From an uncultured Clostridium sp. (GTDB taxonomy: Bacteria; Bacillota; Clostridia; TANB77; CAG-508), in NCBI GenBank assembly GCA_900554175.1, contig USGK01000018.1:1-27018 (forward strand): a stretch of 27,018 nt of DNA, in the 5' to 3' direction. Shown in pieces: positions 8,019 to 16,146 of the stretch. Each line of letters opens with the position of its first letter. The first letter of the stretch is position 1. The position numbers and the translations under genes were made by a program. The notes under the pieces are model-generated. The model was not told where the DNA came from. It worked only from the letters and a program-made list of their open reading frames with translations, and made no database searches.

Positions 8019-8047
8019 ATTTTAGCATATATTGTAATATTTGTCAA
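8019..8047 (-). promoter_or_regulatory. Sigma-A promoter for the leader-GNAT-kinase-GNAT operon
   Basis: Minus strand TTGACA (8042-8047), 17-bp spacer ending in TGC (extended -10), TAAAAT (8019-8024). A second TTGACA-like copy lies 14 bp further upstream. Confidence 0.8.
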
Positions 8048-8284
8048 TGCATTTTATGTCAACTTTTTTTCGTAGGCCCTTGCTATTTTAATTTTATAAC
8101 GATAACATCTCTTTATTTTTAAGCGTTTTAAAGATTTTTATAAACTTTTGAAAACATTTTTCAAACAAATCATTATATTTTCATATTTATGTTTACTTTA
8201 TAAACCTCTCAAAACCTTACTATTAGTGTTTCTTGATTTTAAGAATCTTTATAAAAAAGTACATATAGTATTTATTGTATTATT
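8048..8284. other. Non-coding spacer at the left edge of the accessory element
   Basis: About 240 bp, very AT-rich, with stops in all frames at short intervals. On the minus strand the motif ATAG(C/T)AAGG occurs twice, near 8078-8086 and 8219-8227. No tRNA, no repeat matching the integrase end, and no clear terminator for the ATPase gene were seen. It may hold the decayed left end of the element. Confidence 0.4.
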
Positions 8285-10324
8285 CTAATTATCTTTTCTT
8301 ATATTGTGGCAACAAATTGGCGTTATTATATCCTTAAAATATTTATCTTTTATTTTTGTTTGTAATTCACTATCTTGCATAATTAGCTTAAATATTTTTC
8401 CACTATAATTCCTTTCTAGTTCGCTATCAGCTAATTCTAGTAAATTCTGTTTATCATCAATTATTTTAATAGCCTTTTCATAATCATTTTCAGTAATAAT
8501 ATCATCTATTTCTTTAATTCTATTATTATAAATTTGATCTATATAATCCTTTTTACAAATTTCATCTAATTCACTTTTAAGTTTTGTAATATCTTCGTCT
8601 TCTTTCAAAAAATTATTTTTAATCATATTATTGATTTTTGTTTTTACAAACCATGTCGCTTGCTTTGACTTTCTTGCATTTAGTCTACGTAATACTAATT
8701 CTTTGAATTTTTTTATTTGCTCATCTTCTAAAGCAAATCTAATTTTAACTTTTTCTAATATTAAATTATCACATAATAAATTTTCTATTTCATTTATCTT
8801 TAAAGTATAAATTCCGTCTTTGTTCCATTTATTAATTTGTGCTTCTTCATGGCAATCTCCATCTATAATTCCAATAGCTTTATTTTTTAGTATTTGGTTT
8901 TTACTATTATAAGCTTTACAATAATTTATTACATTTAAATGTCCTCCTACTGGAATCACTGTATATTCCGGAAATAAAATAGTATATAATTTAAAATCAT
9001 AACTCGTTTTATCATTTCCTTCACAAAAAATGATATCATTTCTACTTCCTAGCAATTCCATTAGAAGTTTATCTGGTAAGTTAAAATTATTTTCAATGAT
9101 TTCAAATTTCCAATTAGATGGTGGAATAAACTCTTGATTCCAAATCAATGTAGAATCGCTTCTGCTAATTGCAAAATCAATGTTATGTGTTAAATATATA
9201 AATTTACAGTCTTGTCTTTCGGTCTCTAATCTATTCCATAATCTACTACATATTGATAAATTAATATGATTCTCTGGTTCATCTATTATAATATAACTCT
9301 CTTTTTTTGCTAATAAAACATGTGCTATATAGTAAAATATTGCTTTTTCTCCATCACTTAATAAATTAAAATCGTAGGTTTTTTTGTCTAATGTTTCTAC
9401 TTGTAAATTATAACAAGTTGGATTAATTATTTTTCTATGTTTTAGCAGTTCATTCCATATATCAATTACTTTGTTCAGTACAGATTTTTCCTTTTGGTCA
9501 GTATCATAATATTTTAATGATACCTCACTTTTTTCTATAAGTAATGCCTTTATTAGTTCTTCAAAATCACTACTTAATAAACTAACTATATTATCATCGC
9601 TTCCGAGCTTATTTTTTTGCTGATATTGGTTTACTTTTTCAATCATATTCTCCTTTATTGGTATAGAGTTAAATTTATTAACAACTAATAGATGTTGAGC
9701 TGGTATTATAGTAATGTTATTATCTATTTTTCCTTTTAGTGTCCTTGCCAAAGTGCTTTTTCCTGAACCGTTAGCTCCAATCATAACTATATTATTTTTT
9801 ATGCTACTTACTTTTTTAAAAATTTCAATTGAAGTAGTCTTATCGTATATAATTTTTAAGTATTTAAAACAGTACTCGTTTATCATATAATATAAATATT
9901 GAACACATTCATTATCTTCTTTCGTATATATATTTTCATTATCTTTTAAGATTTTATTCTCAAAATGCATAATTTTTTGTATAATATATTTAGAAATATA
10001 TGACATAGAATCCCAATCATAATTGGTTAATTCATTTATTATAAATGTAGCATACTGCTCACTAGTATCATTTAGATTGTTTATATTTTTAAAATTTTCT
10101 ATATGATCTTTAATTGTTTTATCTAATTCAATTAAATTGATGGTTTTTATTCTTGCTAACTTGCTATTATAATCTTCATCTGACATATATATATCTAATC
10201 TCTTAAATTCTTTTTTTAACTTTTCCTCATATATATTAAAAATATTTATATATGTTCTAATAACATTGATTTTATTATAAACTTCATTAAATCCTTGTAT
10301 TATTTGATTTTTTCTTTCATCCAT
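8285..10324 (-). CDS. ABC-type ATPase fused to DUF4435/TOPRIM-like domain (OLD/PARIS-like defence protein candidate)
   Basis: 679 residues. Residues 1-175 are helical and charged. An ABC/SMC-like ATPase follows: Walker A GANGSGKST (183-191), signature LLSDGEKA (321-328), Walker B YIIIDEPENH (344-353) and H-loop THN (379-381). From ~430 a DUF4435/TOPRIM-like domain starts: IIFCEGNDKTSYD (acidic E435), PVGGH, GIIDGD (D488, D490) and EIENLL (512-517). This order is that of OLD-like nucleases and of single-chain forms of PARIS (AriA ATPase plus AriB DUF4435), an abortive-infection system whose TOPRIM subunit attacks tRNA. The gene follows the RhuM gene by 27 bp and a decayed integrase lies upstream, so it rides on a mobile element. 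Domains are confident; the PARIS assignment is inference. Confidence 0.8.
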   Translation of the reverse strand: MDERKNQIIQGFNEVYNKINVIRTYINIFNIYEEKLKKEFKRLDIYMSDEDYNSKLARIKTINLIELDKTIKDHIENFKNINNLNDTSEQYATFIINELTNYDWDSMSYISKYIIQKIMHFENKILKDNENIYTKEDNECVQYLYYMINEYCFKYLKIIYDKTTSIEIFKKVSSIKNNIVMIGANGSGKSTLARTLKGKIDNNITIIPAQHLLVVNKFNSIPIKENMIEKVNQYQQKNKLGSDDNIVSLLSSDFEELIKALLIEKSEVSLKYYDTDQKEKSVLNKVIDIWNELLKHRKIINPTCYNLQVETLDKKTYDFNLLSDGEKAIFYYIAHVLLAKKESYIIIDEPENHINLSICSRLWNRLETERQDCKFIYLTHNIDFAISRSDSTLIWNQEFIPPSNWKFEIIENNFNLPDKLLMELLGSRNDIIFCEGNDKTSYDFKLYTILFPEYTVIPVGGHLNVINYCKAYNSKNQILKNKAIGIIDGDCHEEAQINKWNKDGIYTLKINEIENLLCDNLILEKVKIRFALEDEQIKKFKELVLRRLNARKSKQATWFVKTKINNMIKNNFLKEDEDITKLKSELDEICKKDYIDQIYNNRIKEIDDIITENDYEKAIKIIDDKQNLLELADSELERNYSGKIFKLIMQDSELQTKIKDKYFKDIITPICCHNIRKDN

Positions 10325-10351
10325 CTATATCCACCTTTAACTACTATATAC

Positions 10352-11359
10352 TTATTTTTTATCTTTCTTTGCAATCTTACTATTTATTTCTTTAAAAGAT
10401 TTAAAATATTCCTCTTCAACAGGGCTTATAGTTTTAACTTGATATTTTTTATATTCCGATTTTGCCTTCTTTATAGCTTGATTATGACTAACACTACCTG
10501 CACCAATTAACACTTTTCCACCTGCAGAAGAAAGTATCATGTCTAACTGTCTAATATAATCTTCCATATACATTGGGTTATGCCTTATTGCTTGTATTTC
10601 TGCAAAATCAAAATATCCTGATACTAAATTATTTAAAACTTTTAGCTCTTCTTCGTTTAAATAATTTTTAGCAATTACAATATCTTGTAATACTGGTATA
10701 TCTCCTTTAAATGTTGTTAATCCCATAAAAGGCTTTTCAGCATCAACTCTTTCATAGATTACTTCTGAAGCAGTATGTCCATGCGTAGCATAATGTAATT
10801 TGTTTTGGACAATTTTAAAAAATTCAATCGATTTTTCATCTTTTGGATTGTAATCTACTGCTGTTGCATATAAATCAAGAACTTGTCTATACATTACTTT
10901 TTCTGATGATCTAATATCCTTAATTCTTGCAAGTAACTCTTTCCAATAGTTACCTCCACCATTTCCTTTAAGTCTTTCATCATCCATAGTAAACCCTTTA
11001 ATCATATACTCTTTTAATCTTTCTGTTGCCCATTTTCTAAAGTTAGTAGCAATTTTAGATTTTATTCTATATCCTAAAGAAATTATCATATCTAAATTAT
11101 AAAAAGGAATTTCTCTCGTAACGTTTCTATTTCCTTCTTTTCGAACCTGTCGGAAATTTTGACAAGTTGATTCTTTATCTAATTCTTCTTCTGCATAAAT
11201 ATTATTTATATGTTCTATGATATTTGTTCTTGATGAGCCAAATAATTCTGCCATTTGTTGTTGTGATAACCATACCGTTTCATTTTCGACTCTAACATCT
11301 ATTTTTGTCAATCCATCATCTGTTTGATATATTATAATATCTCCATTTGTATTTCCCAT
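10352..11359 (-). CDS. RhuM-family protein
   Basis: 335 residues with the features of the RhuM (virulence/DinD-like) family: a DNA-binding-like N-terminus (TVWLSQQQMAELFGSSRTNI), the FYNLDMIISLGYRIKS block near residue 90, FRKWATERLKEYMIKGFTMD, and a C-terminal part with HGHTASEVIYERVDAEKPFM. RhuM proteins are common on genomic islands and near restriction or defence genes; their biochemical role is not established. The ATG is preceded by AAAGGAGG and a clear promoter (11390-11418). It is the first gene of a two-gene operon with the ATPase-DUF4435 gene, so the two may act together. Confidence 0.88.
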   Translation of the reverse strand: MGNTNGDIIIYQTDDGLTKIDVRVENETVWLSQQQMAELFGSSRTNIIEHINNIYAEEELDKESTCQNFRQVRKEGNRNVTREIPFYNLDMIISLGYRIKSKIATNFRKWATERLKEYMIKGFTMDDERLKGNGGGNYWKELLARIKDIRSSEKVMYRQVLDLYATAVDYNPKDEKSIEFFKIVQNKLHYATHGHTASEVIYERVDAEKPFMGLTTFKGDIPVLQDIVIAKNYLNEEELKVLNNLVSGYFDFAEIQAIRHNPMYMEDYIRQLDMILSSAGGKVLIGAGSVSHNQAIKKAKSEYKKYQVKTISPVEEEYFKSFKEINSKIAKKDKK

Positions 11360-11389
11360 TAAGAACGCCTCCTTTTTACGAACATTTGT

Positions 11390-11418
11390 ATTGTATCACA
11401 CATATATAAAAGATTCAA
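11390..11418 (-). promoter_or_regulatory. Promoter for rhuM-ATPase operon
   Basis: Minus strand TTGAAT (11413-11418), 17-bp spacer, TACAAT (11390-11395), about 30 bp before the RhuM start codon. Confidence 0.65.
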
Positions 11419-11432
11419 TCTTTTTGTAGAAA

Positions 11433-12414
11433 TTACTTAAAATTTATAATCTTCTTTATAACATCTGATTGAATTGTTCTTTCTAAAAATTCATTTGTTT
11501 TTCTTCTCGTTTCTTCTGTACTTGATATATAATAAATTTCAGTAGTTTCTATCTTACTATGACCAAGCAAATCTGCAACATCTCTTATTTCTGCTCCACC
11601 ATGTAATACTATCTGTTCCAGAATATTTTCCCTTACTTCTTCTAAATAGTGGCTATAATAATCAGTACCACATTTTTTCTTGTTTATAGTTTGCCTTTGT
11701 TATCTTTGTTTTTAGCATAAACATTATGTTTTACTTTTATAGTTTTGTTTTCAAAATCTATGTCATCCCAAGTTAATGCAAATACTTCACCTGCTCTCAT
11801 CCCTGTATAGCAAGCTGTTAAGAAAGCATATATAAATACATCATTTTTCTTGAATCTTGTCAGAATTTTGTCTATTTCTTCTTGGTTATATAAATGATGC
11901 TTATCTATTTGATTTTTTTTACATGTTTAGTTGGCACTTTTATAGTTAATGTTGAATTATAATTAATAAAACCATATAAATCTGTTGCATCTCTAAAAGA
12001 AACTTTTAACACTTTTAAGATATTCCTTATATAATTTCTTGAATAATCATATTTATTGCATAATTCAGTTATAAAGTTATTTAATTGGTAACTTGTTATT
12101 CCAGATAATCTATATTGCCCTAAATTAGGTTTTAAATATTTTTCTATTATACTTTTATATGTTCGTACAGTATTATACTTCATATTTTGTTTGTAATCTT
12201 CAATCCATAAATCTAAATAATCACTATATGATATTTTTTCATCTCTTGTGTTAAAACCATTATTAAAATAGCTATTGTACTCTATAATTCCGACTTTCAT
12301 AGCTTCTTTTTTAGTTTTGAATCCAGATTTGCTCTTTCTTTTCCTTTTTCCATCAACCTTTGGTATCTCAAATGAATATTGGTACACTTGTCCTCTTTTT
12401 CTAATACTGATCAT
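11433..12414 (-). pseudogene. int: Decayed tyrosine-recombinase integrase
   Basis: The first frame (12414 to 11905, 169 residues) has the arm-binding start MISIRKRGQVYQYSFEIPK and the SAM-like core-binding domain (YSDYLDLWIEDY). It stops after a run of eight A; one more A would give HVKKNQIDKHHLYNQEEID and continue into the catalytic domain with TGMRAGEVFALTWDDIDF, which holds the first catalytic Arg. That frame stops at 11684-11686. A third frame carries the end, DVADLLGHSKIETTEIYY. The HxxR box expected between the last two pieces is missing, so there is also a deletion. This integrase should be inactive. It sits just after secA, its usual role being to insert the element carrying RhuM and the ATPase. 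Start ATG has GAAGAGG upstream. Confidence 0.88.
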
Positions 12415-12452
12415 AGAAAACCTCTTCTTTTTTATATTATATTTATAATATT

Positions 12453-12504
12453 ATAATTAAAAGAGTTAGCACAATATCATATGTATACTAACTCTTTTAA
12501 TTAT
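12453..12504. terminator. 17-bp perfect inverted repeat between secA and the integrase
   Basis: Arms 12453-12469 and 12488-12504 are exactly complementary (core AAAAGAGTTAG), with an 18-nt loop. A-rich and T-rich ends on both sides make it usable as a terminator in both directions. On the minus strand it follows secA by about 80 bp. It could also mark the element border. Confidence 0.65.
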
Positions 12505-12524
12505 TTTATTATACAGTTTTTAAG

Positions 12525-12543
12525 GTTGACAATTCGTTGACAA
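12525..12543 (+). repeat. Tandem GTTGACAA motifs next to the integrase start
   Basis: GTTGACAA at 12525-12532 and again at 12536-12543, 11 bp apart (one helical turn), in the secA-integrase gap. Short direct repeats near integrase genes often bind the integrase arm domain. A good -10 box at 17 bp is missing, so a promoter is less likely. Confidence 0.35.
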
Positions 12544-12586
12544 TATATAAAATATAATTATCTGCTAACCTCTGTAATTACCCATT

Positions 12587-15340
12587 TTACTTGTTTCTAC
12601 CACAACAGTTTTTATATTTCTTCCCACTTCCACATGGACAAGGATCATTTCTTCCAACTTTTGGTTGATCTCTTCTAACAGTTCTATCAACATCACTTTC
12701 AATAGTAGATTGACCCCCATCTACGCTTTTTATAGATTGTAAAGCTGCTTTTGTAATCTTAGCCGTTTCAGATCTTCTTAAATCTTGTTGTTTACGTAAA
12801 TTCAATAATAATTTTACAACATCAACCTTAATAGTCTCAATCATTGCATCGAACATTTCTGTACCTTGAATTCTATATTGAACAACTGGATCTTTTTGTC
12901 CATATCCTTGAAGACCTATACCATTTTTCAAATCTTCCATACTATCTATATGTTCCATCCACTTTTGATCAACAACCTTAAGCATTACAATTCTTTCAAT
13001 TTCTCTTAATTGTTCAGCTTCTATCTCTTCTTCTTTTTCTTTATATTTATCATGTGCTAATTTTTTTAATTCTTCAGTTACTTTTTCAACATTATTATTT
13101 GATTTTATGAATTCTCTCATATCTATTCCAAAGATATTTTGGATTTCTACTGTCAATGATTCTACATTCAAATGAGACATACCTTTTTCATCAAATTCAT
13201 TAAATGTTTCTACCGTTGTTTCAGCAACCCAATCTATATAATTCGAAATAACTTGGCTTAAATCAAGACCATCTAAAACCTGTCTTCTTTGGCCATATAT
13301 TTCTTCTCTTTGAACATTCATTACATCATCATATTTTAATACATTTTTACGTATGCTGAAGTTTCTTCCTTCAACTTTTCTTTGTGCATTTTCAACAGCT
13401 TTTGTTAGGATTCTAACCTCAATAGGCATTGATTCATCGACTTTTAATGCATTATAAACCGCTGTTACTTTATTACCACCAAAGATTTTCATAAGATTAT
13501 CATCTAGTCCTATATAGAACTTAGATTCTCCTGGATCTCCTTGACGTCCACTACGTCCACGTAGCTGATTGTCTATTCTTCTTGATTCGTGTCTTTCAGT
13601 TCCTATAATTTTTAATCCACCTGCTTCAAGAACTTTTGCCTTTTCCTTTTTTATTTCTTCTTCATATTTTGCTTCTAATTTCTTAAATTGTTCTCTTGCT
13701 CTTAAGATATCTTGGTCATCTGTTTCATAATATGTGTTTGCTTCTTCAATTAAATTTTCAGGAACCTTATTTCTCTTCATTTCTTCTTTTGCTAGGAATT
13801 CACTATTTCCACCAAGCATAATATCTGTACCACGTCCAGCCATGTTTGTAGCAATTGTAACTGCTCCAAGTTTTCCTGCTTGGGCAATTATTTCTGCCTC
13901 TTGTTCATGGTATTTTGCATTTAATACTGTATGTTTTATACCAGCTTTATTTAATCTTTTACTTAATGCTTCAGATTTCTCAACTGAAACTGTACCTATC
14001 AATACTGGTTGTCCTTTTGCATGGCTTGCTTTAACACTTTCAACTATAGCATTAAACTTAGCATTTTCGTTTTTGTATATTACGTCATTTTCATCTTTTC
14101 TAATCATTGGCTTATTTGTAGGAATAGCTACAACATCTAAATTGTATATTTCTTGGAATTCTTCTGCTTCTGTCATAGCAGTACCTGTCATTCCTGATAA
14201 TTTTTTGTACATTCTGAAGTAATTTTGGAATGTTATTGTAGCAAGTGTTTTTGACTCATCAGCAATTTTTACTTTTTCTTTTGCTTCAATTGCTTGATGA
14301 AGTCCATCATTATATCTTCTTCCATACATTATACGTCCTGTAAATTCATCAACAATTAAAACTTGCCCATCTTTTACGATATAATCTATTTCATTTTTCA
14401 TTATACCATGTGCACGAAGAGCTTGATGAACATGATGAACTATTTCAGAATTTTCTATATCATTGAAATTTTCAAGTCCAAATTCTTTTTCTGCTTTTTC
14501 AATACCTTTTTGAGTTAGTGATGCAGATTTTGCTTTTAAATCTACTACATAATCGTATTTTTCATTATCTTCTTCTTGTTCTAAATCTTTTACGTCTTCT
14601 TCTACTATAACTTTTGCTTGTAATTTTCTTACAAAATTATCAGCTTTTTTATATAAATCTGATGATGCATTTGCTCTACCAGATATAATAAGTGGTGTTC
14701 TTGCCTCATCTATTAAAATACTATCAATTTCATCTACTATTGCATAATGAAGTTCTCTTTGAACTAATTGATTTTTGTAAATTACCATATTATCTCTTAG
14801 ATAATCAAATCCAAATTCATTATTTGTACCATATGTGATATCAGCTGCATATGCTTTTTGCTTTTGAGCTGGTTCAAGACCTGGCAAAACTAATCCTACT
14901 GATAATCCTAAAAATTTATATAATTTTCCCATCCATTCGCTATCACGTTTAGCTAGGTAATCATTTACTGTTATAACATGTACACCTTTTCCCTCTAGAG
15001 CATTTAAATAAACTGGAAGTGTCGCAACAAGTGTTTTACCCTCACCTGTCTTCATTTCTGCAATTCTTCCTTGATGAAGTATAATTCCACCTATCAATTG
15101 AACATCAAAATGTCTCATTCCAAGTACTCTTTTTGATGCTTCACGAACAACTGCAAATGCTTCTGGTAAAATATCATCTAAAGTCTTTCCATTTTTTAAT
15201 TCTTCTTTAAATTTTTCTGTTTTGCCTGTAAGTTCAGCATCTGAAAGTTTTGACATTTCTGGTTCTAAGTCATTTATTTGCTTAACTATTGGCATTACTT
15301 TTTTAACTTCTCTTTCACTATATGTTTTAAATAATTTCAT
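12587..15340 (-). CDS. secA: Preprotein translocase ATPase SecA
   Basis: About 917 residues, a normal SecA. It drives export of proteins through SecYEG by ATP hydrolysis at the inner face of the membrane. Seen in order: the GMRHFDVQLIGGIILHQG segment, Walker A AEMKTGEGKTLVATLP near residue 100, VHVITVNDYLAKRDSEWM, the DEIDSILIDEARTPLIISG DEAD region, TIATNMAGRGTDIMLGG, RRIDNQLRGRSGRQGDPG, and the C-terminal zinc tail CPCGSGKKYKNCCG that binds SecB or ribosome partners. I start at ATG 15340 because GAGAGG lies 9 bases before it; the ATG at 15349 abuts that site. Own promoter at 15391-15419; strong hairpin after the gene. Confidence 0.98.
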   Translation of the reverse strand: MKLFKTYSEREVKKVMPIVKQINDLEPEMSKLSDAELTGKTEKFKEELKNGKTLDDILPEAFAVVREASKRVLGMRHFDVQLIGGIILHQGRIAEMKTGEGKTLVATLPVYLNALEGKGVHVITVNDYLAKRDSEWMGKLYKFLGLSVGLVLPGLEPAQKQKAYAADITYGTNNEFGFDYLRDNMVIYKNQLVQRELHYAIVDEIDSILIDEARTPLIISGRANASSDLYKKADNFVRKLQAKVIVEEDVKDLEQEEDNEKYDYVVDLKAKSASLTQKGIEKAEKEFGLENFNDIENSEIVHHVHQALRAHGIMKNEIDYIVKDGQVLIVDEFTGRIMYGRRYNDGLHQAIEAKEKVKIADESKTLATITFQNYFRMYKKLSGMTGTAMTEAEEFQEIYNLDVVAIPTNKPMIRKDENDVIYKNENAKFNAIVESVKASHAKGQPVLIGTVSVEKSEALSKRLNKAGIKHTVLNAKYHEQEAEIIAQAGKLGAVTIATNMAGRGTDIMLGGNSEFLAKEEMKRNKVPENLIEEANTYYETDDQDILRAREQFKKLEAKYEEEIKKEKAKVLEAGGLKIIGTERHESRRIDNQLRGRSGRQGDPGESKFYIGLDDNLMKIFGGNKVTAVYNALKVDESMPIEVRILTKAVENAQRKVEGRNFSIRKNVLKYDDVMNVQREEIYGQRRQVLDGLDLSQVISNYIDWVAETTVETFNEFDEKGMSHLNVESLTVEIQNIFGIDMREFIKSNNNVEKVTEELKKLAHDKYKEKEEEIEAEQLREIERIVMLKVVDQKWMEHIDSMEDLKNGIGLQGYGQKDPVVQYRIQGTEMFDAMIETIKVDVVKLLLNLRKQQDLRRSETAKITKAALQSIKSVDGGQSTIESDVDRTVRRDQPKVGRNDPCPCGSGKKYKNCCGRNK

Positions 15341-15390
15341 GTTTTTCATCCTCTCATCTAACGTTATTTTTCAAGTAATTTTTCACACAT

Positions 15391-15419
15391 ACTATATCAC
15401 TAAAATAATTATTTAGCAA
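15391..15419 (-). promoter_or_regulatory. Probable secA promoter
   Basis: Minus strand TTGCTA (15414-15419), 17-bp spacer, TATAGT (15391-15396), about 50 bp before the secA start. Confidence 0.6.
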
Positions 15420-15488
15420 GTTTTTTTGGAATATTATTTCAATTTTTTGCATAATTTGTTACTAGTCAAATTCAATGATAATAATAAC

Positions 15489-15517
15489 TTGAATTTCATT
15501 GAAGAGACTATTATAAA
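15489..15517 (+). promoter_or_regulatory. Possible promoter for the DUF1980-like gene
   Basis: Plus strand TTGAAT (15489-15494), 17-bp spacer, TATAAA (15512-15517), 25 bp before the preferred start codon. Weak match to consensus. Confidence 0.35.
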
Positions 15518-15542
15518 ATTATGCAAAAAGGAACGTGATATT

Positions 15543-16106
15543 ATGTTCGTATACAATTTTAAATTAAATGGTTCAAGGCTTGCCAAAATAATTTTTATTA
15601 CAGTATTAATAGTTGTACTTATAATTTTTTCTATTGCTATATATAAAATATTCTCTAAGTCTAAAAATAAAAATACCGAAATGATCACTGTAGATGATGC
15701 AGTAAAATCAAGTGAAATATTTGAAATAACTCCACAAAATTACACTGATATTTTGCAAACTGTTACAAATAATGTTGATAATTATGTTGGACTAAAAGTT
15801 CATTTTTCCGGCTATGTCTACAGACTTATAGACTTTGATTCAAATCAATTTGTCTTAGCTCGTGATATGATAGTTTCAAATGATAAAACTCAAACTTTAG
15901 TAGTTGGCTTTCTTTGTTCTTATGATAAAGCACAAGAATTTGAAGATGGAACATGGGTTGAATTAACAGGTGAAATCACAAAACAAGAATATCATGGTGA
16001 GCTTGCTGTTTTAAATATATTAGACATGAAGCAAATAATAAAACCTGACGACCAATATGTCTATCCTCCAACAGATACTTACATTCCAACAAGTAATATG
16101 TTTTAG
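15543..16106 (+). CDS. Membrane-anchored protein with a DUF1980/TIGR03943-like C-terminal domain
   Basis: 187 residues from ATG 15543, chosen for the AAAGGAA about 9 bases upstream; the frame is open to an earlier ATG at 15426 without good ribosome site. A single membrane segment (about residues 14-36) anchors it, with the rest outside. The outer domain has VGLKVHFSGYVYR, SNQFVLARDMIVS and EDGTWVELTGEITKQEY, closely like the C-terminal OB-fold-like half of TIGR03943/YcgQ proteins, which normally follow a multi-span membrane half and pair with a permease. Here only the C-terminal half exists, and the CC pair often seen after the FVLAR block is absent. It is the only plus-strand gene, diverging from secA and converging with ytvI. 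Function unknown. Confidence 0.75.
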   Translation: MFVYNFKLNGSRLAKIIFITVLIVVLIIFSIAIYKIFSKSKNKNTEMITVDDAVKSSEIFEITPQNYTDILQTVTNNVDNYVGLKVHFSGYVYRLIDFDSNQFVLARDMIVSNDKTQTLVVGFLCSYDKAQEFEDGTWVELTGEITKQEYHGELAVLNILDMKQIIKPDDQYVYPPTDTYIPTSNMF

Positions 16107-16121
16107 ATAGAATTTCTATGT

Positions 16122-16146
16122 CTTATTCCAAATCGAATAAGGTTTT
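16122..16146 (+). terminator. Terminator of the plus-strand gene, inside the ytvI end
   Basis: CTTATTC (16122-16128) and GAATAAG (16135-16141), 6-nt loop, then GTTTTT. The hairpin overlaps the last codons and stop of the converging ytvI gene, so one palindrome could serve both strands. Confidence 0.5.

Noticed and set aside
8048..8284. Missing small gene between the ATPase and the leader promoter
   Set aside because: All six frames have frequent stops and no SD-ATG pair of use.
11433..12414. Programmed frameshift in the integrase, as in some IS transposases
   Set aside because: There are at least two lesions, and the HxxR catalytic box is absent, so simple decay fits better.
12525..12570. 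Plus-strand promoter from the TTGACA motifs
   Set aside because: No good -10 box lies 16-18 bp downstream of either copy, and it would only point into the 3' end of secA in antisense.
13734..14222. Open frame of 162 codons on the plus strand inside secA
   Set aside because: It is antisense to a strongly conserved part of secA, has no ribosome site, and its product resembles no protein.
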